Shown here one piece after another: positions 1 to 9,700 of a stretch of 12,890 nt of DNA; position 1 is the stretch's first letter; each line of letters begins with the position of its first letter. The notes under the pieces were generated by a model, which was not told where the DNA came from, ran no database searches, and worked only from the letters and a program-made list of their open reading frames with translations. Source of the stretch: Chlamydomonas sphaeroides (taxonomy: Eukaryota > Chlorophyta > Chlorophyceae > Chlamydomonadales > Chlamydomonadaceae); NCBI GenBank assembly GCA_001662425.1, contig BDDC01002456.1, positions 1 to 12,890 on the forward strand, given 5' to 3'. The translations under genes were made by a program, and so were the position numbers.

Positions 1-608
1 GGAGCGTGGCAGTCAAGGGTGAGCACGCGTCAACAGTTGAGGCATGAGGAGGTGTCTCTGGGGCTTGGACTTCGTGTGGGGGCTCGGGTCCAGAGATGGG
101 CGGCCCCTCATGTAGGGGTGTAGCCTGTAGCAAGCTCTCCTGCTGCACGGGCCGCGTAATCGCAGTCGAGAGAGCGCAATTGAGAGTTGCACTCAGCGAG
201 GCACACCTTGCGCCTTGCACTCCCCGCGGACCGAGCCCGCGGCCGCAACCGTCAACTCCTCCAACCTGCCCTCTCGCCCGCGTCTGCCTGCCTGAGTGTC
301 CGACGCCACCAGCAGCACATGCGCCGCGGTCCGTGTCTGCAAGGCCCCTACGCCCCCGCGATTCGCCGCCAGCGCCGGGCTGACATCTGCACTCCGCACC
401 ACCACACAGCCACATAAGCTGCACCCCCGCGGGCCCGACCTCGGCTTCAGAGCCCCGTGCTGTCGCGCCACCCTGTTTCGCCAGCACGTAGTTGCGAGCG
501 CGTGGCTCAACTTTCCACGTGCCTTGCGGATAGCTGGTGCGCGTCTCGGCCGTGCCACGCAGCCTCTGCCCCCACGGCCGAGAAGCTTGTTCCTGCTCCT
601 CCGCGCGC
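1..608. other. Downstream flank of DDX46; no convincing gene
   Basis: The region is GC-rich and carries overlapping short open frames on both strands without recognisable protein sequence or consistent splice sites. It probably contains the 3' untranslated region of the helicase gene. No TGTAA, the usual volvocine poly(A) signal, is seen on the minus strand here; the only copy overlaps the stop codon itself at 609-613. I see nothing else that can be named. Confidence 0.6.
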
Positions 609-757
609 TTACATGACGCTGTAGCGGCCCGCCGCGGGCACGTCTCTCCGCATCACCTTCTCCGTGGTCTCCTCCAGGATCTTCTTGAGCTCGGCCTTGG
701 CCTTCTTGACGTGCCCCTCCGTGGGGCCCTCGATGAGCAGGAACAGCTTGCGCTCGC
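609..757 (-). CDS. DDX46: DDX46 exon 22: C-terminus and stop
   Basis: 149 nt including TAA at 609-611, acceptor CGTGCAG. It encodes ERKLFLLIEGPTEGHVKKAK, KKILEETTEKV and PAAGRYSVM. Human DDX46 ends GRYKVL, so the end is genuine. Confidence 0.96.
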
Positions 758-3700
758 CTGCACGCCGGCACACGCGGCGGCAAGCACAAGGCGGCACGCG
801 GCGCGGCGGCGTCAGCACACGCGTTGCATCACGCCACGGGCTGCGTCTGACAGGGCGGCTCGAGCGCTCGACGCGCTGATCCCACCCTGCACTTATACGG
901 CACCCTCCCTCTCCCAGGGCATATGCCCAGCGCACCGCCCGACCCCGGCCCCTAACCTGCGCAGCCTCAGCAGCCCCTCCGCCCCGCAACACCCGCCCTC
1001 ACAGCAGCCCTCACAGCAGCCCGCACCCGGCCCACCCACCCAGGCACCCACCCTCCCCGCACTCACCCTCCGGCACCGGCCGCCCGGGCGGCACGTACGT
1101 GCCCCGTACCGTCAGCGCCGCGCCCGTGAGCTCGTTGATGCTGTTCATGGTGTCGCGGTGCGTGATCTTCCAGCGCGCGTGCTGCGGGAAGTCGTTGATC
1201 TCCAGGTCCGCCTCGAAGCCGGCGTTGGCCGAGGGCGGCGCGATGGCGTTGGGGCCGCGGCCGCCCGCCGCCGAGGCGCCCGGCATGCTGACGGTGCCGC
1301 CGAACTTGGCGGCCACGGCGGCGGCGCGCGCCAGCATGTCGGCTGAGATGGAGGGGCCGGGGCCGGGCTGCGGGCGGGAGGCGGAGAGAGGCGGAGGGGC
1401 ACAGGGAGAGACCGGAGGATGTGGAGGGGCTTAAGCATCGTGATGCAGGGTCGGCCGGGCAACAAGGGCGGCGCAGAAGGGGCGTGGCTTGGTCGGGCTA
1501 GCAGGGGCGAGGGAGCGGGCGGCGGGGACGGGCGAGAGCGCGCTTGGCTTACCGCTCCAAAGCCCACCGAGGGCGCGGGAGCCGCCATCGGCATGCCGCC
1601 GGCCTGCTGCGTCAGCCGCGCCGCCACCTGCTGCGCCGCCAGCAGCACCGGGTTGGTGGGCGCCGCCGGCGCCGCCGGAGCGGGCGCCGGCGCCGGCGCC
1701 AACCCTCCCGCCGGCATCTGGATAAGCCCGGCCTTGGCCGCCTCCTCCAGCTTCGCCCGCGCCGCCGCCACCACGGCCGACACAGAGTCCTGCGGGTTGG
1801 CGGGCGCGCCGCCGGCGCCGGCGCCGGCGGCCGCCGCCGACGCGGCGGTCTTTGGCCGGATGTCGTCGGCGTCGAGCGCCGCGACGGCGGCGTCGATGGC
1901 TGCCTCGTCGGCGTCCTCCTCGCCCTCCACCTCGAGGCCCATGGCCTTGGCCTTGGCCTTCTTGTCCACCCGGAAGCCGTCTTCCTCGGTCTTGTCGAAC
2001 TTGAAGCCGCTGCCGCCGTAGCCGCTGCCGTGCGCCTGCGCATGGCGAGGATAGCGTGGCGAGGGGGCAGGGCAGGGATTCAACACAGTGAGGTGTGGGA
2101 GGCGGCGCGGAATGGCAGTGATGGCTTGACGGCCAGCCGAGTGGCAGTGGTCCGGTGGGCCGCGCCAGGTCTGAAAAGGACACAGGGCACTGGCGCTGTG
2201 TGCAAGGTTGCTTGGGTGGCTGAGTTGAGGATGCAGAAAAACTGGCAACCCTACGGGGCCTGCATGCGGGGCGGGGCCGCAGTCCGAGCAAGGCGGCCGA
2301 GAGCGCGCCTGCAAAGCTGCAACCCCCGTTCGCCGCTTGCCCAACCTTCTGCCTGCTCCCACTGCCCCTGTCCCCGCTTCGCCCCAGCGGCAGCGGCAGC
2401 GGCAGCGGCAGCGCGGACCCACCTTGACGAGGCCGGCCTTGTGCTTGGTGTGGAACGAGTCCGCCAGCGCCTGTTGGAGCAGCAGGGCAAGGCGCGACAC
2501 GCGGGACAACGCACACCCGTCTCAACACAGCCAGGACCCAGCACCCGGCACCCGGCAGCACAGCGTCGTCAGCGCCAGCTCGCAGCCCCTGACGCAGCCC
2601 CGCTCGGACGACCGCGAGCCAGGGCGCCCTCGCAGTGCGACCCAGAGGCAGGGGTGACCACAGGGCGCACCTGCAGGTCCTGTGGGATGGCTGCGCCGCT
2701 CTCGCGCAGCGCCTTGACCAGGTCGGGCGCGTAGCGCTCCTCGTCGGGTCCGATGAAGGTGATGGCGGTGCCCTTGGCGCCCGCACGCCCGGTGCGGCCC
2801 ACCCTGCGGAGGGGAGGGGTCAGGGAGCGAGGGGTTATAGCGATGCAGCGTTGCAATGTCAGGGATCGGCAAGGTGCAGGATGGTAAGCCATTGCGGCCG
2901 CAAGTGCTGCCCTGTTGCCACCCATGCCGCCCATGCCTCAGTCCTGCACGCTCCACACGAGTTGCAGCGCGGCCCGCCCCCACCGGTGGATGTAGTCCTC
3001 GTGGTGGTTGGGCACGTCGTAGTTAACCACGAGCACTAGCTCCTTGACGTCCAGACCTCGCGCGGCGATGGAGGTGGCGACCAGGATGTTGCATACGGCG
3101 CCCTTGAAGTCGGCCACCGTGCTCTCGCGGTCGCTCTGGTCCTTGCCGCCGTGCAGCGAGAGGCAGGGGTAGCCGTAGCGCAGCAGGTCCCTGGCGGCCG
3201 GCCGGCAGGAGCAGGGGGGAGCTATTCGCGTCACACCGCATTACGTACACCTCAGCACAATGTATCCACATCACATGTACGTTATACGGCAAGGCCCTGG
3301 CGGCAGGCGGGCAGCAGCAGGCAGGCAGGCGGGCAGCGGACAGCGGGGCGAGAGGAGGCCCGATGTGGATTGCGCACGATGCCGAGCTGACCGGTCAGGG
3401 CAGGTCGCGCCAATGAGGGCACCGAACCGAGGTGCGGGGCTGGCAGCGCGGGCGTTTCGATTGCAGCCCTACGCATGAAGGTTCCAGCACGAGTCGCGAA
3501 GTCACGATGCCGGCCCCCTCCGCACCTGAACAGGTTGTCGCAGCTTTCCTGCTTGTCCACGAAGATGAGCAGCTTGCCGCGCTCGTACCACTCGCCCAGG
3601 ATCTCCAGAAGCCGGTGGAAGCGGTCCTTCTCCGGCCGGATCTCCACGTACTGCGTGATGTCCACGTTCACCACCGAGCGGCCGCCCACCTGCATCAGGG

Positions 3701-6700
3701 CCGGGGCCACGCAGGCACGCAGCGCGCGCGCGCGTCGAACCGCACGTCGGCCCCCTTGTGTACGGAACTTACGTGTGTCAACGCATCCATCGCGAGGCAT
3801 GCGGCCAGCTTGGCCGCAGCCTCCTGGCCCCCACGCCGCGCTGCGATCCCCACTGGGTGCATCTGCATTCCGAGAGCCTAGACATCTCCGGGCTAGGCCA
3901 TGGGGCCCATTCCAGGCCTTCCCCCGGCGGCAGGCCCGCCCCATGCGAACCGCCCTTTGCGAGGTCCGCCCCCAGCCCCTTCCCACGCACCAGGATCTCC
4001 ACGGGGTCCTGCAGGATCTTCTTGGCCAGGGCCTCCACCGCGCGCGGAAAGGTGGCCGAGAACATGACCGTCTGCCGGTCGGGCCGGATGTTCTGGGCAT
4101 GGCAAGGCAAGGCAGGGCACGGAGGGCAGGGCAGCAGAGGTGAGCACGGGAGCTGCCTGGCGGCGGCGGCATCGCACCGCTGCAGCGCATGCATTGCGCG
4201 GCACGTGCCCATACACTGCCGTGCATCCTGTGCCGTACCTGGACGATGCGCGTGATCTGCGGCTCGAAGCCCATGTCGAACATGCGGTCGGCCTCGTCCA
4301 GCACCAGGTACGTCACGCGGCGCAGGTTGGTGATCTTGCCGTTGCTGGTGACGAGGAGGTCAATCATGCGGCCGGGCGTGCACGCCACGATCTCCACGCC
4401 GCGCTTGAGCTCCGAGATCTGGTTCGCCACGCCTGCGGGGTGCGCCGAGCGGGGTGGCAGATTGGGGTCGCCCGGCCACAACGCGTCAGGGGTGGTTGCA
4501 TGGCGTTTTGCGGTGCAACGCGGTGCATCAACAAGGTGTACTCGCGCTCGTAGGCTGGTGGCGAGCCAGGCCTGGCTGGATCTGGCATGGTCGCGGCCGG
4601 CAAACTGGGCCTCGCTAGGCAGGCCGCCGCGACGTCGCTGCCTACTGCCTGGCTGCCCGTCTGCCTGGGCTTCCGGGGCACCGGCTGCGCCGCGGCCATC
4701 GCGACCGCCGCCAAGGACGCACCCGAGCCGCCGAACACGGCCAGCGCGTTAAGGCCCAGCGGCTTGGCGAAGAACTTGGCCTCCTTGGCAATCTGTGCCA
4801 CCAGCTCGCGTGTGGGAGCGATGACCAGCGCCACCGGGCCGTCGCCCTGGGGGCACCAGGCAGGCGGCGACACAGCAGGAGGAGGGCAGGGCGCGGCGAC
4901 AGGGGCACGCGTGGCGCGGCGAACGCACGCGCGGCGGAGGACGGAGCGGCCAGCGGAGGCCATGTGCATCGAATTCGCAAGGGCCCCCCCTGTGGGCAAA
5001 TGCTGTCCTCGTGTCTGCGCCTCTTGGAGCAAGTCCCCCTTCCTCCTGCCCGCCCGCCCTTCTCCTCCACCCAGCCCACCTGCTGCAGCTGCGGCTGGTC
5101 CTTTATGTGCCGCATCATGGGCAGCACGAAGGCCATGGTCTTGCCGCTGCCGGTCTTGGCGATGCCGATGCAGTCGCGGCCCGACATGATGATGGGCAGC
5201 GCCTGGGCCTGTGGGCGTGGGGCCAGTGGGCGACGGCATGCATTGGTCAGCGACACGCAAGCACACGGCGCCGGGCGGGTGCTGGGTGGGTGCTGGGCCT
5301 GTGAGAAGGAAGGCGGGGTCAAGGCAGTGCAGGAAGCGCGGGGCTGGTGCGGTGGAAGGTGGGCAGCTGTGCGGCGGCGATGATTGAACACCACATCAGC
5401 ATGGGCTGGTTGCGCGGAGCGCTCGGGCGCAGCCCGCGCGCAAATGTGCGCCATGGAGCGAGATGCCCACATGCAGGTTGCCCGCCGTAAACGCGGCAGC
5501 GGCGGCGCCCAAGCCTCGTTCCAGCGCCGCCCTCCAGCCCCCCACCAAGCCCAGGCGCCCCCAACGCACGCACCTGGATGGGCAGCGGCCGGTCCAGCCC
5601 CCGCTTGCGCAGAACCTCGAGGATCTTGCTGTTGAGCCCCGCTTGCGTCCAGTTGCGGATGGGCGCTGGGATGCTCTTGCCGCGGACCTTAATGCCTGCA
5701 GCGTCATGGTTCCCCCCGGGGTGCGCGCACCAGCGGGAGCCCGTGACCGTGGCGGCGAGCGAGGGCAGGCAGCGGCGCCGGCCGAGCGCGGCGGCCGCAT
5801 ATGCGGCTGCAAACTCAGCCCAACCCTCCAAGCTAAACCTCAGCGGCCCTAGCGCCTGCCTGTCGCCCCGCTCCGCGTCGCGCATCTGTTGCATCTATGC
5901 AGCATCACCCCCAAGCTGGACATTCCTAATAGGGATCCCTTACCGTCCATCTCCTTGCGCATCTCGCTGCGCTCCGCCTCGCTCATCTTTGACAGCTCCG
6001 TGACCTCGATGTAGAAGTTCTTGCGGAAGGGCGCGTACGACATCGTCGCGTGGTCCACCGCCGTCAGCTTCTCGCCCTTGCTCAGCTTGCCGGCCGTCAC
6101 CAGGCGGGCCCACTCCTGCGTGCACGGGGAGCGGGCGCAGGGCACGGCGGGACGGGTGGGGCGGCGGGTGGCGCAGGTGGCGTGGCCGGAAGTGCAGGAT
6201 AGATCAAGCGCTTGGGGTCGCAAATGACGTGCTGTGCGCGCGACGATGCCTGGCCTTCGCCATCCATTCGGCCGCACGATGTACGATGTACGATATCCAT
6301 ACCGCGTGAAAAGACACAACAGCATTTTCGCACCGCGTCATCCATCTCGGCCTCCTCGTCCGGCTCGTCCTCGTCGCCGTCGCTGCTCTCGTCCTCGCTG
6401 CTGTCGTGCCGCCGCTTGAACGCAGCCTTGGGCTTGCGCCGCGGCGCCGCCGAGCCGCTGCGGCCGTTGGCGCCGCCGCCGCGCGCCGAGGTGCCCGCCA
6501 CGGGCGGCGGCGAGAGGCGGCTGCTGGGTCCGGGCAGCGAGTCGGGGTCGGGCTTGACCTGGGGCTGCGGCGGGCGCGTGGCAGGAGCGGGGTTGAGGAG
6601 GAGCGGCACGCGGCACAGGGCGGGTTGTGCTTTAGTGCGCCGGCGGCGTGTGCCGAAGATGCGCCTGTGACTCAATTGCAGCTCAGACGGTGAGGGCAAG

Positions 6701-9700
6701 CAGGCAAGCAGGCAGGCAGGCAGGCAGGCAAGCAAGGCAGGTAACAACAACACGGGAGGGCGGTCGACGGCGGGGAGCAGCAGCGGCGGCGGCGGCCGTC
6801 GCCCCAGGGCGCGCCGCGTGCCTCGCGTGCGGGATGGGGTCTGACCTGCCGCTAGGCCCCGGCCGGCGCCGTTGGCGCGCGCCGTGGGGCCGCTGTGTCG
6901 GCGGCGGCGGCAGCGCAGCAGTGCGAGCAGCTGCAGCGGCTGCGAGCGGAGGGCGGCAGCAGAGCGGCGGGGCGGCCAGCCTGGGCCGTGGCCTTAACCT
7001 CGGTACTCGAGGGCCCTGTCTCTAGCCCGATGCACGGGACCGCTCGCGCGCTCCATACCTGCCCGCAGCCGGGCCCATCGAGCACTGCACCGCCACCGCC
7101 GCCGCCACCACCGACACCGCGCCTCACACTGGGTTGCGTAGGGCGCGCCGCTAAGCCAAAAGTTCGCAACGGGGCCGGCGCCAATCGTCACACGCTCGAG
7201 CCGCATGCGCAAGCGGCACCGCCCACCTGCTCGGGTCCCGCGCCTGGTCCAGCGCCCGTGTCGACGTCCATGGCTGCACCCGGCGCCGTGGGCGGCGGCG
7301 ACAGCTCGCGCGCCTCCGACGCTGCGCGGCGCTCCGCATCCTGGGCCGCTACCTTGGATACCTCGGGCATCACCTCGGTAGCCATAAAGGCGTCGAGCGG
7401 GTCGATCTCGTCGTCGTCGGCCGCGCTCGTCGAGGCGGGCGCTGCGCAGGCGGCAGGAGGGGCAGGGGGAGGAGGCGTGTGAGACGGAATGGTCCAGGAG
7501 GTCTGCACGAAGGGGAGGCACGGACGAGGAGTGGTCCCGTTGCCGGCTCATCAGCCCAGCCATGCTGCTAGGGGCTGCTTGCGGGCCTAGCAGCATGTGA
7601 CCTACGCACTGTGGCAATGTGCGGCGCGTGAGGGTAACGGTGCAGGCATGGAGGGCGCGGTGGGGTCTGGCCCGAGCTGCTGGGGATACACGCGGCCACA
7701 CGACGGCGGCGCACATAGGAACACGGCGGCGCGCATGGCCCAGCACCCAGCACGCGGGACAGCACATGGGGCCCCGTGCACCAAGGGCTGAGGCAGGTGC
7801 AACGAGGGGTGGGGTGGGGGGTGGGATGTGGCCCTAGCTACGAAGGCCGCGCCTGACCTCCCAAAGCATGTGGCCACAGCCCCTCGGCGCCGGCTCCTGC
7901 CCCAGCTGCTTGCTAAGCAGCGGCGCTTCGGAGCCGCAGGAGCCGCAGCGCACGCACCCGCAGCCGCAGGGGCCCATTTCCGCCGCGCCTTGGGCACCTC
8001 AACCGCTGCGCCCTCCGCCGCCGGCTCCTGCTTCGCCGCCGCCGGCTCCGGCTTTGCTCCCGCCGCCGAGCCCAGCGCCGCGATGACGAGGCCTTTCTTC
8101 ACAAGCCCGGCTGACGTCACAGCGAAGCGGCCGGGCGTGGCGGCCTTGCTGCCGCCCCCAGCGGCAGGGGGCTTGGCGGGCGTGGCCTTGGCGGGGCGCG
8201 CCGTGACCCCGGCCATGAAGGCGTCTAGCGGGTCATCGTCGTCATCTGCCTCCCGCTTGATGGCTGGAGAGGCCAGGGCGCAGCGACGGGAGGGAAGGGA
8301 GTGGGCGCGTGAGGGCAGGGTAGAGCACGGCGGGCCCAGCACTTGTCCGCACGCGGCGGCGGCGCAGGCGTCTTGGGATGCGCGAGGCTTGCGGCTATGC
8401 GGCTAGGGGCTCGTTCAGCAAACGACGGGAGGGCGGCAAAGCGCGGCCGGCACAACGTACCCGGCAGCGGCGGCTTGAGGTAATCGGCCCCGGCCCCGGC
8501 CCCGTCCACGTCCGCATCCTCCATGGGGACGTCCTCGCCGCCCTCGGCGACGTCATCCTCGTCGTCATCCTCTAGCGACCAACCCTTGGCCTTGGCCCCG
8601 GCGGCGCCCTCGCCCTCGCCGCCAGCACCCTCGCCGCCCTCGCCCTCGCCGCCCTCCCCTGCGGCGCCCGCGCCGTCGCCGTCCGCCGCGTCCGCATCCG
8701 CCTGCTGCGCCGCAGGCTGCTCCGGCTGCTGCTGCGCCTCCGTAGGGCCCTGTTCCAGGACAAGAGGGTTGTCGTTTTCGTTGAGCCAAGCACCATGTCG
8801 GCCCAGCCCTCCTGGAGCCAAGTCCTTCCGATACCCATGTCCCCCATCCCAATAAGCCTGAGGAATCTGCGGCCCTGCGACCTCCACCCTATCGGCAGCC
8901 CGGCGGCACCCAGCCCCTGCCACCGGGCTGTCCGGGCCTAGCGGACTCCAGCCCAGCAGCCCAGCGCCTCGCTCGCCTGCTCCGCAACGCGCTTCTTGCG
9001 CCACTCCTCCACCGCCTTGCGCCGCCGCTCCACCTGAGCCTCCAGCGCCGCAGTCTCCGCGTCACGCCGCTGCTGGGCCGCCTCCTGTGGGGCGTGGGGG
9101 GAGGCACGCAGACGCCAGCAGAGCTGTTCAACAGGGCGGCAGGGAGGGCATCACATGCTCCACAGAGTTCGCCTGGCCCCGGCAGCCCGTAGGCGGCTAC
9201 GGCGACCCCCAGGTGCCCGACCCACTTCGGCGGTGAGGCCGGGCGCAGCGCCGGCCGCCACAGTCGCGGCCGTCACGCCGAGGGCAGCGGCCACGTCGCC
9301 CGCGAGGCCGCCGGGGCCGGCTGAGGCCTCTCGGCGTCGCTTCGCCGACGGCTCGCCCTCGTCGCCATCTCGGCGGCTGTCCCGGTCACGATCGCGGTCA
9401 CGATCGCGGTCGCGATCGCGGTCGCGGTCCCGGTCACGCTCTCTTGCGCGGTCCCGGTCCCGGTACTCCTCGCCCCGGTACTCCTCCGCGCCACGGGCGC
9501 GGAACTCGCCGGGCCCATAATCACGGGGCCGTTCCCTGGGAGCACAAGGTAGGACTTGGTGAGCCTTAGTCAAGGGCGTGGCTGGTACGGGGGCAACACA
9601 AGGCTGGTGCAACGGCCAAGGGCTTGGGCCACGCACCTGTCGCGTGCCTCTGCGTATTGGCCGCGCGGAGCGTAGCCGTAATCCTCCCGCGGCCGCTCCC

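Noticed and set aside
96..417. Short plus-strand open frames near the left edge
   Set aside because: They overlap one another in different frames, are Pro/Arg/Ala-rich, and show no conserved sequence or matched splice sites.
1544..2734. 396-codon plus-strand open frame opposite the helicase C-terminal exons
   Set aside because: It is the antisense shadow of exons 18 to 20, rich in Arg, Gly and Ala without conserved motifs.
3282..4481. 399-codon minus-strand open frame covering DEAD and motif IV regions as one protein
   Set aside because: It reads through introns 14 and 15 that happen to lack stops. Conserved sequence is interrupted exactly at GT-AG boundaries, and joining the exons restores the family sequence.
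7602..7957. Extension of exon 7 using the GTCAGG donor near 7857
   Set aside because: It would put exon 8 out of frame and lose the second DPLDAFM. The GTGCGTG donor at 7957 preserves phase.
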